A DNA stretch of 64,000 nt. Source: Niveibacterium umoris. GTDB lineage: Bacteria; Pseudomonadota; Gammaproteobacteria; Burkholderiales; Rhodocyclaceae. Both the position numbers and the translations under genes were made by a program. A model generated the notes under the pieces. That model saw only the letters and a list, made by a program, of their open reading frames with translations, searched no databases and was not told where the DNA came from. This document shows, piece by piece, positions 1-9,294 of this stretch. Every line of letters starts with the position of its first letter. The stretch's first letter is position 1. The DNA lies in NCBI RefSeq assembly GCF_014197015.1, contig NZ_JACIET010000001.1, forward strand, positions 2,511,392 to 2,575,391. Direction: 5' to 3'.

Positions 1-1
1 G

Positions 2-2587
2 GCACGGCGCGAACTAGAAGCGATGCTCGATTCGCTGTCACGTGACCAGACGATCCAGGTGGTGCGGGCGTTCAGCTATTTCTCGCACCTCTCCAACATT
101 GCCGAAGACCAGCATCACATCCGCCGCTCGCGCGCGCATGCGATCGCTGGTTCGGCGCCGCGCGAAGGCACCATGGCGCGCGCCATCGAAGCCGCTTTCG
201 AAGCCGGCGTCACTAACGAGCAGATTGTTGATTTCTTCAACGACGCCTTCGTCGGCCCGGTGCTGACCGCGCACCCGACCGAGGTCTCGCGCAAATCGAT
301 TCTGAACTGCCAGTTGAAGATCGCCCAGTTCCTGGATGCGCGCGACCGCATCCAGATGACGCCGGACGAGAGCGAAGAGAACGACGCGGCAATGCGACGC
401 GCAGTGCTGACGATGTGGCAGACGCGCATGCTTCGCCCGACCAAGCTGTCGGTGCTGGACGAAGTCGACAACGGCCTTTCTTACTACAGCTACACCTTCC
501 TGCGCGAGCTGCCGAAGCTTTATGTCGCGCTGGAAAACCTGCTCGCCAAGCACGGCGACACGTGGAAGACGATGGAGCTGCCCTCCTTCCTGCGCATGGG
601 CAGCTGGATCGGCGGCGACCGCGACGGCAACCCGTTCGTGACCGCCGACGTGCTGCGCGAGGCGATGCGCATGCAAGCGACGGTGGCGCTCGAGTTCTAC
701 CTGCACGAACTGCACATCCTCGGCAGCGAGCTGTCACTGGCGCAGTTGCTGGTCAGCGCCTCGGACCAGCTGCTCGAACTCGCCGAGCGCTCGCCGGACA
801 AGTCTCCGCATCGCGGTGACGAGCCCTACCGCCGCGCGGTGGCAGGCATTTACGCGCGCATGTATGCCACGGCGGAGCACCTGCTCGGCCATCGCGTCGG
901 CCGCCCGCCTGTCGGTCGTGCCGAACCTTACGCCTATGCCGAGGCCTTGCACGACGACCTCGACATCGTGCATCGCTCGCTGCTCGCCAATGGCTCCGGC
1001 GCGCTCGCCATGGGCCGCCTGCGCCGCCTGCGTCACGCGGTGAAGGTCTTCGGCTTCCACCTCGCCGCGATCGACCTGCGTCAGAACTCCGACGTCCATG
1101 AACGCACCGTCGCCGAACTGCTTGCCGCCGTTCGCCCGGGCTTCGATTACCTCGCACTGGATGAAGAGGGGCGCATCGCGGCCCTGCTGGAAGAGCTGGC
1201 CACGCCGCGCCCGCTGGCCTCGCCCTTCGTGAACTATTCGGACGAGACGGTCGGCGAGCTGGAGATCTTCCGCGCGGCCGCCGAATCCCATCGCCTGTAT
1301 GGCCGCGACTGCATCCACAACGTCATCATCTCGAAGACCGATGGCGTGTCGGACATGCTGGAACTGGCGCTGCTGCTCAAGGAAGTCGGCCTGCTGCGGC
1401 CGCACGAGCGCGCCATCGACGTGAACATCGTGCCGCTGTTCGAGACCATCGGCGACCTTCAGGCCGCCAGCGCGACGATGGATCGCCTGTTCTCGATCCC
1501 CGCCTACCGCGAGCTGCTCGCGACACGCGGCGAGATGCACGAGGTCATGCTCGGCTATTCGGACTCCAACAAGGACGGCGGCTTCATGACCTCCGGCTGG
1601 GAGCTCTACAAGGCCGAGATCCAGCTGATCGAGGTGTTCAAGCGCCACGGCGTGAAGATGCGCCTGTTCCACGGTCGCGGCGGCTCGGTCGGCCGTGGCG
1701 GCGGCCCCAGCTACCAGGCGATCCTCGCGCAGCCGGGCGGCGCAGTGCAGGGCAAGATCCGCCTGACCGAACAGGGCGAGGTGATCTCGTCGAAGTACGC
1801 AAACCCGGAAGTCGGCCAGCGCAACCTCGAAGTGCTCGCCGCTGCGACCTTCGAGGCCACCCTGCTGGCGCACCCGGAAGCGGCGCCGCGCCCTGAGTAT
1901 CTCGAAGTGATGGATCGTCTCTCGGAGCACGCGTTCAAGGCCTACCGCGGACTGGTCTACGAAACGGAAGGTTTCGAGAAGTACTTCTGGGAGTCGACGG
2001 TGATCTCGGAGATCGCGAACCTGAACATCGGCTCGCGCCCGGCTTCACGCAAGAAGACCACCGCGATCGAAGACCTGCGCGCGATCCCCTGGGTGTTCTC
2101 TTGGGCCCAGTGCCGCCTGATGCTGCCGGGCTGGTTCGGTTTCGGTGCCGCGGTGCGGGCCTTCCTCGCCGAGCGCCCGGACGGCATGCAGATCCTGCAG
2201 TCGATGTGCAAGGAGTGGTCCTTCTTCGCGACGATGCTGTCGAACATGGACATGGTGCTGGCCAAGAGCGACATCGCAATCGCCTCGCGCTATGCCGCGC
2301 TGGTGCGCGATGAAGAGCTGCGCAACGCGATCTTCCCGCGCATCCGCGCCGAGCATCAGGCGACGATCGACGCGCTGCTCGCGATCACCGGCCAGCAGGA
2401 ACTGCTGGACGGCAACCCGCTGCTCAAGCGCTCGATCCGCAATCGCTTCCCCTACCTCGACCCGCTCAACCATGTGCAGGTCGAACTGCTGCATCGCTAT
2501 CGCGACGGCAACGCGGAAGAGCGCATCAAGCGCGGCATCCACCTGTCGATCAACGGCATCGCGGCAGGTCTGCGCAACTCCGGCTGA
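2..2587 (+). CDS. ppc: Phosphoenolpyruvate carboxylase, 5'-truncated by window edge
   Basis: Carboxylates phosphoenolpyruvate with bicarbonate to oxaloacetate, the anaplerotic entry into the TCA cycle; cytosolic. The reading frame is open from base 2, and the methionine codon at 23 lies inside the conserved N-terminal region, so the real start is upstream of the window; 861 residues are visible of a family norm near 900-930, so a few dozen residues are missing. Family motifs are intact: TAHPTE near the start, the [11 protein letters not shown] block and the glycine-rich [14 protein letters not shown] loop that closes over the active site. The C-terminus is the usual short RNTG-like tail variant ending LRNSG. 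An intrinsic terminator follows immediately. The identification is secure from the motifs. Confidence 0.97.
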   Translation, partial: ARRELEAMLDSLSRDQTIQVVRAFSYFSHLSNIAEDQHHIRRSRAHAIAGSAPREGTMARAIEAAFEAGVTNEQIVDFFNDAFVGPVLTAHPTEVSRKSILNCQLKIAQFLDARDRIQMTPDESEENDAAMRRAVLTMWQTRMLRPTKLSVLDEVDNGLSYYSYTFLRELPKLYVALENLLAKHGDTWKTMELPSFLRMGSWIGGDRDGNPFVTADVLREAMRMQATVALEFYLHELHILGSELSLAQLLVSASDQLLELAERSPDKSPHRGDEPYRRAVAGIYARMYATAEHLLGHRVGRPPVGRAEPYAYAEALHDDLDIVHRSLLANGSGALAMGRLRRLRHAVKVFGFHLAAIDLRQNSDVHERTVAELLAAVRPGFDYLALDEEGRIAALLEELATPRPLASPFVNYSDETVGELEIFRAAAESHRLYGRDCIHNVIISKTDGVSDMLELALLLKEVGLLRPHERAIDVNIVPLFETIGDLQAASATMDRLFSIPAYRELLATRGEMHEVMLGYSDSNKDGGFMTSGWELYKAEIQLIEVFKRHGVKMRLFHGRGGSVGRGGGPSYQAILAQPGGAVQGKIRLTEQGEVISSKYANPEVGQRNLEVLAAATFEATLLAHPEAAPRPEYLEVMDRLSEHAFKAYRGLVYETEGFEKYFWESTVISEIANLNIGSRPASRKKTTAIEDLRAIPWVFSWAQCRLMLPGWFGFGAAVRAFLAERPDGMQILQSMCKEWSFFATMLSNMDMVLAKSDIAIASRYAALVRDEELRNAIFPRIRAEHQATIDALLAITGQQELLDGNPLLKRSIRNRFPYLDPLNHVQVELLHRYRDGNAEERIKRGIHLSINGIAAGLRNSG

Positions 2588-2602
2588 ACCGCCGGGTTCG
2601 CA

Positions 2603-4867
2603 TCAAACGGCGCCCTTGCGGCGCCGTTTTTCTTCGTACAGCACGGTGTCGGCACGCGCGAGCATTTCTTCGATCGAAATCGCATCGCCCGGCGGGGCGA
2701 CGACGTAGCCAAGGCTGCCGGCGAGCGTGAATGGCAGATCCTGACTCGCACGCTCGAACAGGCGGTAGATGCGGTCGCGCATCGCGGCGAGGGCGTCCGG
2801 ATCGGCGTTGGCGGTGAAGATCACGAACTCGTCGCCACCGATGCGGCCAATCAGGTCGGCGGCGCGGAAACCCCGGCGCAGCACGTCCGCCGCCTGGCGG
2901 ATCGCGACGTCGCCGGCGGCGTGGCCGTGACGATCATTGATCTGCTTGAGGCCGTCGAGGTCAGCAAAAATCACCGCAGCGGCAAGGCCGTCCGCATGCA
3001 GCCGGTCGGCCCGCAAGCGCGCTTCGGCGAGGAAGCCGCGGCGATTCAGCAAGCCGGTCAGTTCATCGCGGTGCGCGATGTCCGCCAGTTCGCGCTGCCC
3101 TTCGCGCGCCTGCGCCAGGTCGCTGCGCAAGGCATCGCGCGCAGCCGCGAGCTCCGACACCAGCAACGATGCCTTGAGGGCCGACGACACCTCGTCGCGA
3201 ATCGTCTCCCACGGGCCACCGACAACCGGATCAACGCTGAACACGATGAAACCAAAGTGTTCGGCGCCGTGGAAGACCGGATACACGATCAGCGCGCTGC
3301 TTTGCGCGGCCAGCTCCCACGCGCGTGCCGGCAGCACGTCATGGGTGCGGAAACGCTCGCCGTGGAGGTCCGGCTGTTCGCGACCACCGATGAAGGCGTA
3401 CAGCATGCGCGCCTGTGTCGGCAGGTCGAAATCATCGAGGCTGTCGATGCGCGCCTCGCCGCTGTAAAGCGCAATGCAACAGGTGTCGAGCCGCAAATCG
3501 GCAAGTGCTTCCGAGAGATGCTCGAGCAGTTTGCGCAGATCGAAAGTCGCGATACGCGTCTTGAGCAATTCGCGAAACGCCATCGCCTGCTCGCTGTGCA
3601 GGCGGTGGCGCTCCTGCAGCGCGACATCCTGCAGACCGGCGAGCGCGATCTGTGCCTGCTGCAGCCAGCGCGCAGCGGCCGCCCAGGCTTCGGGCGTCAG
3701 TTGCCGCGGCTCGATCAGCCAGCGCTGTGCAGCCACCAGCAAGGCCTGCACACCGAACACATGCCCTTCGGCTGCGAGTGCATCGCGTGCCACCGCGTGC
3801 ACCGCGGCGAGCAGGGGCTGGAAGTCCGCTTCGACCAATGCGCGTGACAAGCCCTGTTCGACCAGCTGTATGGCCTCGCGGTAGTGCGGTTCGCGCTCGG
3901 GCGCGACCGCCAGTTCCTCCAGCATGCCGGCCATGCGCTCGGGCAGCTTGGCCGCAAGCGCACCAGGCTGCGCGTAGAACCCGCCGCAACCGCAGGACTG
4001 CCGCCGCACCAACCGGGTCGGCACCCGCGTCAGCCCCGGTGCCGGCTCGCCGGCGATCGCCGCGAGCAGGTGCGACACGCCTACCGACCCGAGTTCGTAG
4101 TGCGACTGATTCACTGTCGTCAGGCCGACGCCAAGTCGACCGGCCGCGAGAATGTCGTCGAAGCCGCCAAAGCGCACTTCCTGCGGTACATGCAGGCCGC
4201 GTTCGACCGCGCAGGCCATCGCGCCCAACGCCATTTCGTCGTTCGCGGCGACCACTGCGTCGATCGCGATGCCGCGTTCGATCAGGCTCAGCATGGCGGC
4301 ATGGCCACTGGCGCGGCTGAAGCTGCCCTGCAGCACCAACTCTGGCGCCGGCGGCAGGCCGGCGTCGGCACAGGCGTCGCGCCACCCGGCCAGGCGTTCA
4401 TCGGCCTCGCCCTGGCCGGCGGGTCCGGCGATCATCGCGATGCGTTGGCAGCCGTGCTGCCGGATCAGGTGATCGACGACTTCGCGGAAGCCGCCGTAGT
4501 TGTCGTTGACGACGCTCGGCACGATCTTCGAGGCGAAGCCGACACACAAGGTCGGCACCTGCGGCAGGGTCGAGAGAAAGGCCTCGAGCGCCTTGGGCGG
4601 CAAGTGATACTGCAAGGTCGTGCCGATCACGATCAGCCCGTCGAATGCGGTGGCGTCAGGCAAACGGAATACGAGATTGAACTGGCGATCGAATTCCGAC
4701 GCGCCGGAAGGGGGATGCCCCGGCAGGAAAACGGTGCGCGCCCCCAGCGCGCTTGCTCGATCGATAATGCCGGCGACCAGACGCAGCGCAAACGCCGTGT
4801 CGATATCGGCCGCGAGAATGCCGAGCGTCAGCGGGCGCTTCGGTGTGGCGCTCTCAACCTGTGTCAC
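2603..4867 (-). CDS. Diguanylate cyclase with LacI-like ligand-binding domain
   Basis: About 754 residues. The N-terminal ~290 residues look like a LacI/periplasmic-binding-protein-type sugar-binding fold (LTLGILAADID start, then an ANDEMALG segment), ending in a SCGCG cysteine cluster typical of such fusions. A helical/GAF-like middle follows, then a GGDEF domain. The active site RIGGDEFVIF is near residue 677, and an RAAD inhibitory-site motif sits exactly five residues before it, so the cyclase should be active and product-inhibited by c-di-GMP. No signal peptide or membrane segment is seen, which implies cytosolic ligand sensing. The start is uncertain: GTG at 4867, five bases after the response-regulator stop, is chosen over an in-frame GTG at 4918 that would overlap that gene by 46 bases; neither has a clear ribosome binding site. 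Last gene of the algZ-algR-like operon. Confidence 0.85.
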   Translation of the reverse strand: MTQVESATPKRPLTLGILAADIDTAFALRLVAGIIDRASALGARTVFLPGHPPSGASEFDRQFNLVFRLPDATAFDGLIVIGTTLQYHLPPKALEAFLSTLPQVPTLCVGFASKIVPSVVNDNYGGFREVVDHLIRQHGCQRIAMIAGPAGQGEADERLAGWRDACADAGLPPAPELVLQGSFSRASGHAAMLSLIERGIAIDAVVAANDEMALGAMACAVERGLHVPQEVRFGGFDDILAAGRLGVGLTTVNQSHYELGSVGVSHLLAAIAGEPAPGLTRVPTRLVRRQSCGCGGFYAQPGALAAKLPERMAGMLEELAVAPEREPHYREAIQLVEQGLSRALVEADFQPLLAAVHAVARDALAAEGHVFGVQALLVAAQRWLIEPRQLTPEAWAAAARWLQQAQIALAGLQDVALQERHRLHSEQAMAFRELLKTRIATFDLRKLLEHLSEALADLRLDTCCIALYSGEARIDSLDDFDLPTQARMLYAFIGGREQPDLHGERFRTHDVLPARAWELAAQSSALIVYPVFHGAEHFGFIVFSVDPVVGGPWETIRDEVSSALKASLLVSELAAARDALRSDLAQAREGQRELADIAHRDELTGLLNRRGFLAEARLRADRLHADGLAAAVIFADLDGLKQINDRHGHAAGDVAIRQAADVLRRGFRAADLIGRIGGDEFVIFTANADPDALAAMRDRIYRLFERASQDLPFTLAGSLGYVVAPPGDAISIEEMLARADTVLYEEKRRRKGAV
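2605..2631 (+). terminator. Intrinsic terminator of ppc
   Basis: An 8-bp GC-rich stem (2607-2614 with 2620-2627, extended by A:T pairs) with a 5-base loop is followed by a run of T ending at 2631. It begins 18 bases after the ppc stop and overlaps the stop codon of the convergent diguanylate cyclase gene. Confidence 0.85.
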
Positions 4868-4872
4868 GGTGC

Positions 4873-5640
4873 TCAAGGTGCGTCGCTGCCAAGCAGGGCG
4901 GCACGCACGGTCGGCCACTGCCGACGGCTCACCGGCAATTTTTCTTCCAGCCCGTTGATCTTCACCAGCCAGTGTTCGGCGACCTCATCCCGTTCGAACC
5001 CCGCCACCGCGGCACGCGCGATGAGGCAATTGCGATGGATGCGCACGAAGCGTTCGGGGAATTCCTGTTCCAGTTGCACCAATGATTCATCCAGCAGGTA
5101 TTCGCGCTCGACCGTTCGAGCGGTGACGTATTTGAGCTCGGCCTTGAGGAACAACACATCGGTCACCGGGATCAGTGCGATCCGTCCGCGTTCGCTGACC
5201 GAGAAATGCCGCCGCGGCTCGGCGATCCGGTCGAGTGCTTCGCGGCCCAGCGGAATGCTCGCGCGCACCTTGGCCAGTGCCGCCTCCAACCGTTGGGCGC
5301 GCACCGGCTTGAGCAGGTAGTCGATCGCGTTGAGATCGAACGCACTCACCGCATACTGGTCGTAGGCGGTGACGAAAACTACGCGCGGCGCGTTGTCGAG
5401 CTTGGCCAGATGCTGCGCCAGTTCAATGCCATCCATGCCAGGCATGCGGATGTCGACCAAGGCCAGATCGACCGGTTGCGCCTGCACCAGCCGCAGCGCC
5501 TCCAGTCCGTTGGCCGCCATGCCGACAATGGCGGTGGGTTGCGTGGCGGCGATATCCCCCAGGAGATCACGCAAACGCTCGCGCGCCGGTGCTTCGTCAT
5601 CGACGATCACGACATTGAGCGGAAGGCTTGGCGTCGTCAC
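4873..5640 (-). CDS. algR: LytTR-family response regulator, AlgR-like
   Basis: 255 residues. An N-terminal receiver domain (VIVDDEAPAR, phospho-acceptor Asp about residue 63 in LVDIRMPGMDG, K in LLKPV) is joined to a C-terminal LytTR DNA-binding domain (FLKAELKYVTARTVEREYLLDESL, RIHRNCLI). This is the architecture of AlgR, which acts with the sensor AlgZ/FimS. The start is GTG at 5640, which overlaps the sensor gene stop as GTGA and has an AGGGGGG Shine-Dalgarno directly upstream, so translational coupling is likely. Located next to argH, as in Pseudomonas argH-fimS-algR. The algR symbol rests on domain order and neighbourhood rather than a sequence search. Confidence 0.88.
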   Translation of the reverse strand: MTTPSLPLNVVIVDDEAPARERLRDLLGDIAATQPTAIVGMAANGLEALRLVQAQPVDLALVDIRMPGMDGIELAQHLAKLDNAPRVVFVTAYDQYAVSAFDLNAIDYLLKPVRAQRLEAALAKVRASIPLGREALDRIAEPRRHFSVSERGRIALIPVTDVLFLKAELKYVTARTVEREYLLDESLVQLEQEFPERFVRIHRNCLIARAAVAGFERDEVAEHWLVKINGLEEKLPVSRRQWPTVRAALLGSDAP

Positions 5641-6674
5641 AAGCCCCCCTGGCGACGCACGGGCATGCGGATGCGCACGACGTATTGCCCGTCTTGCGGC
5701 CCGCTCTCCATTTGCGCCTCGATATCGAAAAACAGCATCAGTCGCTCCCTGATGTTGGCCTGCGCCATGCGATTGCCCTGCTGGCTGCGCGCCTCGTTGC
5801 GCAGCGGGTTCGAGACTTCCAGATGCAACTCCCGCCCGCGCTGGGCGATGCGGATGTGGATCTCGCCCGGTTGCGACGAGGGCTCTATGCCGTGGTATAC
5901 GGCATTTTCGATCAAAGGCTGCAGCATCAATGGCGGCACTCGCGCCGTCATCGGGCAGTGGCGGATATCCCACTCAACCTTGAGCCGGTCACCGAGACGT
6001 AGCCGCTCCAGATCCAGGTAGCGGTTGGCCAGTTCGATCTCGTCACCAATCGTGACAAGTTCGCGATTGTCCTTCATCAGATTGCGGAAGAGATCCGCCA
6101 GCGATTCGAGCGCATGCTCCGCGCGACGCGGGTCAGAGCGGATCACGCCGAGCACGCCATTGAGACTGTTGAAGAAGAAATGCGGGCGGATCCTTGCATT
6201 GAGCGCCAGTACGCGCGCCTCGGACAAGGCGGGCGTGGCCATCGCCGAGCGCCAGTGAAAATAGGCCATCAGCACCATGCAAGCGCCTGCGGCCCACAGG
6301 CACCAACGCATCGCGCTGGCGCGATCGGCCAGCGCCGACAGCAAGGGGAAGGTCAGCGCCACCGAAAGCACCCCCACCGCCATCACGATCACGGTGGCGC
6401 GGCGATAGGTCTGGCGTGCAATCTGCGGCGCCAGAAGATACGCAAGCAACAGCCCGAGCATCAGCGGCAGTTCAAGCACGCCCGCAACGGCCACCGCCTC
6501 GCGCGCGAAGGCCTCGCCCGGATCGACCCGCACCGCGACCGTCACCAAGGCCAACAGATTGATGCCCAGCAGGCTGCGCAACATCACCCCGAGGTTGCGG
6601 AAATCGGGCGGTGCAAGGGCATTGCCCTGTGCCGCGGGGCCGGGCTGAGGAGGCTTTTGCCGTATACTCGCCAT
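5637..6674 (-). CDS. algZ: LytS/AlgZ-type sensor histidine kinase
   Basis: 345 residues. Four or more hydrophobic segments occupy residues ~28-140, followed by a His_kinase (LytS-type) domain: [11 protein letters not shown] with the phospho-acceptor His near 165, then a degenerate HATPase region ([22 protein letters not shown]). There is no classical H-box, as expected for this class. It should phosphorylate the LytTR regulator encoded just downstream, with which it overlaps by four bases. Start ATG at 6674 (MASIRQK) is chosen because the longer frame runs antisense into argH. It is divergent from argH with 85 bases between the starts. Known AlgZ/FimS proteins control surface structures; the ligand here cannot be read from the sequence. 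Confidence 0.85.
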   Translation of the reverse strand: MASIRQKPPQPGPAAQGNALAPPDFRNLGVMLRSLLGINLLALVTVAVRVDPGEAFAREAVAVAGVLELPLMLGLLLAYLLAPQIARQTYRRATVIVMAVGVLSVALTFPLLSALADRASAMRWCLWAAGACMVLMAYFHWRSAMATPALSEARVLALNARIRPHFFFNSLNGVLGVIRSDPRRAEHALESLADLFRNLMKDNRELVTIGDEIELANRYLDLERLRLGDRLKVEWDIRHCPMTARVPPLMLQPLIENAVYHGIEPSSQPGEIHIRIAQRGRELHLEVSNPLRNEARSQQGNRMAQANIRERLMLFFDIEAQMESGPQDGQYVVRIRMPVRRQGGL

Positions 6675-6681
6675 GGTTTCC

Positions 6682-6704
6682 TGCGGCTCACGGCCGCATT
6701 TTTT
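6682..6704 (+). terminator. Terminator-like hairpin in the argH leader
   Basis: TGCGGC at 6682-6687 pairs with GCCGCA at 6693-6698 over a 5-base loop, followed by six T. No plus-strand gene lies upstream for it to end, so it may be an attenuator in the argH leader. A second hairpin (6718-6724 with 6731-6737) lies between it and the argH start. Confidence 0.5.
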
Positions 6705-6759
6705 CTCCGCTCGTGCCGCGCGACGAGCTTGTCGCGCGCGTTCCTGGATTTTCGCGATT

Positions 6760-8163
6760 ATGACAGAGCAATCAAACGCCGAAAGCGGCGATGCCAAGGC
6801 CTGGTCGGGCCGCTTCAATGAACCCGTATCGGATCTGGTAAAGCGGTTCACGGCCTCGGTGTTCTTCGATTGCCGCATGGCCGAGCAGGACATCCGTGGG
6901 TCGCTCGCGCACGCAAAGATGCTCGCCAAGCAGAACATCATCGGCGCGCAGGATCTCGCCGACATCGAGCGCGGCATGGCGCAGATCCTCGAAGAGATCG
7001 CCGCCGGCAAGTTCGAATGGAGTCTCGACCTCGAAGACGTCCACCTGAATATCGAAAAGCGCCTCACCACGCTGGTGGGCGACGCCGGCAAGCGCCTGCA
7101 CACCGGCCGCTCGCGCAACGATCAGGTCGCCACCGACATCCGCCTGTGGCTGCGTGACGCGGTCGACCAGGCGATCGAACTGCTCGGCAGCTTCCAGCGC
7201 GCGCTGTGCGATCTGGCCGAGCAGCACGCCGACACGCCGATGCCCGGCTTCACGCACCTGCAGGTCGCGCAGCCGGTGACCTTTGGCCACCACCTGATGG
7301 CCTACGTCGAGATGGCCCGGCGCGACGCCGAACGCCTGGTAGACGCCCGCCGCCGCATCAACCGTCTGCCGCTGGGCGCCTCGGCGCTGGCCGGCACCAG
7401 CTACCCGATCGACCGCGAATTTGTCGCGCAAGAACTCGGCTTCGAGGCCGTCTGCGAGAACTCGCTCGACGCCGTGTCCGACCGCGACTTCGCGATCGAA
7501 TTCACCGCCGCGGCCGCACTGGTGATGACCCACCTGTCGCGCCTGTCGGAAGAATTGATCCTGTGGATGAGCCCGCGCGTCGGCTTCATCGATCTGGCCG
7601 ACCGCTTCTGCACCGGCAGTTCGATCATGCCGCAGAAGAAGAACCCGGATGTGCCTGAGCTGGTGCGCGGCAAGACCGGCCGTGTGAATGGCCACCTCGT
7701 CGGCCTGCTGACCCTGATGAAAGGCCAGCCGCTGGCCTACAACAAGGACAACCAGGAAGACAAGGAGCCGTTGTTCGACACCGCCGACACGCTGATCGAC
7801 AGCCTGCGCATCTTCACCGACATGGTCTCCGGCATCCGCGTGAAGGCCGACGCGATGCGCGACGCACTCAAGCAGGGCTTTGCCACCGCCACCGAGCTGG
7901 CCGACTACCTCGTCAAGCGCGGCCTGCCCTTCCGCGACGCGCACGAAGCCGTCGCTCGCGCCGTGCGCGAAGCCGAGACGCGCGGCTGCGACCTGCCAGA
8001 CCTGCCCCTTGAAATGCTACGCAGCTTCTCGGAACTGGTCGCCGAGGACGTGTATCAGGTGCTGACCGTCGAGGGCGCGCTGGCCGGACGCAACCACATC
8101 GGCGGCACCGCGCCAGCCCAAGTCCGCGCCGCCATCGCTCGAGCACGGGCTCGGCTGGCCTAG
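6760..8163 (+). CDS. argH: Argininosuccinate lyase
   Basis: Cleaves argininosuccinate to arginine and fumarate, the last step of arginine biosynthesis; cytosolic homotetramer. 467 residues, normal for the family. Fumarase/aspartase superfamily signature [12 protein letters not shown] is intact, as are the N-terminal AKAWSGRF block, HTGRSRNDQ and the TxxTHLQ-type segment (FTHLQVAQP). The start ATG at 6760 (MTEQSNAE) is chosen over an in-frame upstream ATG at 6673 because the added 29 residues have no family counterpart; a weak GGA lies 11 bases upstream. Divergent from the AlgZ-like gene, and followed within seven bases by the fructosamine-kinase-like gene, probably co-transcribed. Confidence 0.97.
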   Translation: MTEQSNAESGDAKAWSGRFNEPVSDLVKRFTASVFFDCRMAEQDIRGSLAHAKMLAKQNIIGAQDLADIERGMAQILEEIAAGKFEWSLDLEDVHLNIEKRLTTLVGDAGKRLHTGRSRNDQVATDIRLWLRDAVDQAIELLGSFQRALCDLAEQHADTPMPGFTHLQVAQPVTFGHHLMAYVEMARRDAERLVDARRRINRLPLGASALAGTSYPIDREFVAQELGFEAVCENSLDAVSDRDFAIEFTAAAALVMTHLSRLSEELILWMSPRVGFIDLADRFCTGSSIMPQKKNPDVPELVRGKTGRVNGHLVGLLTLMKGQPLAYNKDNQEDKEPLFDTADTLIDSLRIFTDMVSGIRVKADAMRDALKQGFATATELADYLVKRGLPFRDAHEAVARAVREAETRGCDLPDLPLEMLRSFSELVAEDVYQVLTVEGALAGRNHIGGTAPAQVRAAIARARARLA

Positions 8164-8170
8164 CGGCGCG

Positions 8171-9064
8171 ATGGAGCTGGCGCTTGCCGTCGCCATTGAA
8201 GCTGCGATCCGGGCCAGCACCGGATCGCGCTTCCGGATTTCGGCCCACCAGACAGTCTCCGGCGGGAGCGCGCACCAGCACTGGTCGCTGCGCGGAAGCG
8301 GCGCACAATACTTCGTCAAGACCGGACCGACGGCTAGCCACGCGGCCTTCGCGGCGGAAATCGACGGCCTGAATGCGCTCGCATCCAGCGGCGTGGTCAG
8401 AACACCCGCGGTCATCGCCGCTGGCGAAACGCCAGACGCCGCATTCCTGATCCTCGAACACCTGGACTTGCGCCCGATGCGTCGCGAAGACGGCGCACGT
8501 TGCGCCACGGCCCTTGCCGCACTGCATGCAATCCAGGGCACGCAATACGGTTGGCCGCGCGACAACTACATCGGCGCATCACCCCAGAGCAACACCCCAC
8601 ACGACGATTGGCCGACCTTCTTCGCTCAGCGTCGTCTCGCGCCACAACTCGCAGCCGCGGCCCGGCACGGGCATCGGGGCGAACTCCAGACGCACGGAGC
8701 GCGGGTAATCGAAAAGATCAGCGCCTTCTTCCTCGATCACCGGGCGCCGCCATCCTTGCTCCACGGAGACCTGTGGAGTGGCAACTTCGCGGTACTCGAC
8801 AGCGGCGAGCCGGTGCTCTTCGATCCCGCAGTCCACTACGGCGACCGCGAAGCGGACTTCGCGATGTCCGAACTCTTTGGCGGACTGCCCGAGTCCTTCT
8901 ACGCCGGCTATCGCGCAGCTGCGCCGTTGGCCGACGGCTACGCGCAGCGCCGCACGCTCTACAATTTCTACCATGTGCTCAATCACCTGAATCTATTCGG
9001 CCCAAGCTACTGGCGGCAGGCAGAACGCATGGCTCGGGATCTGTCCGAGTACCTGCGTCGATGA
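8171..9064 (+). CDS. Fructosamine kinase family protein
   Basis: 297 residues with the aminoglycoside-phosphotransferase-like fold of fructosamine/ketosamine-3-kinases. The SGGSAHQHW nucleotide loop is near the N-terminus, a KTG lysine follows, and the catalytic block LLHGDLWSGNF with the metal-binding LFDPAVHYGDREAD lies in the C-terminal half. Family members phosphorylate the sugar of glycated lysines or small ketosamines, leading to spontaneous deglycation, so this is a likely protein/metabolite repair enzyme; the exact substrate is unknown. It starts 8 bases after argH and is probably read through from it. No close alternative fits the catalytic block better. Confidence 0.88.
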   Translation: MELALAVAIEAAIRASTGSRFRISAHQTVSGGSAHQHWSLRGSGAQYFVKTGPTASHAAFAAEIDGLNALASSGVVRTPAVIAAGETPDAAFLILEHLDLRPMRREDGARCATALAALHAIQGTQYGWPRDNYIGASPQSNTPHDDWPTFFAQRRLAPQLAAAARHGHRGELQTHGARVIEKISAFFLDHRAPPSLLHGDLWSGNFAVLDSGEPVLFDPAVHYGDREADFAMSELFGGLPESFYAGYRAAAPLADGYAQRRTLYNFYHVLNHLNLFGPSYWRQAERMARDLSEYLRR

Positions 9065-9230
9065 AGCCGAATCAAGTCGGCAGTTTTGACAGCCTTCAGC
9101 CGACCTCCGCACCCTGCCGCCCATCGGCGGTGCATCCCGCTGTTTTTACAGGGCTTTTTTTGCCAGCCATAGCAAGCACGTTTCTTGCATGTACGCTACT
9201 GAACGTTTGCAGTCCTCAGTCGCACCGTGA

Positions 9231-9248
9231 CCGATTTGCATGAATCGG
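9231..9248. promoter_or_regulatory. Inverted repeat upstream of the PqqD/HprK-like cassette
   Basis: CCGATT at 9231-9236 and AATCGG at 9243-9248 form a perfect 6-bp dyad with a 6-base centre, 46 bases before the first ATG of the cassette. Its position suggests an operator or leader hairpin; no convincing -35/-10 pair was found in the 230-base interval. Confidence 0.35.
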
Positions 9249-9294
9249 AAACAAGTGACTGACAGAATGCCAAAAGACCCTCAGGATCGAGACC

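Noticed and set aside
23..25. ATG at 23 as the start of ppc
   Set aside because: The frame is open upstream to base 2 and the N-terminal conserved region of the family would be missing; the true start lies outside the window.
6675..7118. Longer AlgZ-like frame starting at 7118
   Set aside because: It runs antisense through the 5' part of argH; family similarity begins only after ATG 6674.
9086..9091. Perfect TTGACA before the PqqD/HprK-like cassette
   Set aside because: No acceptable -10 hexamer occurs 16-18 bases downstream; the sequence there is GC-rich.
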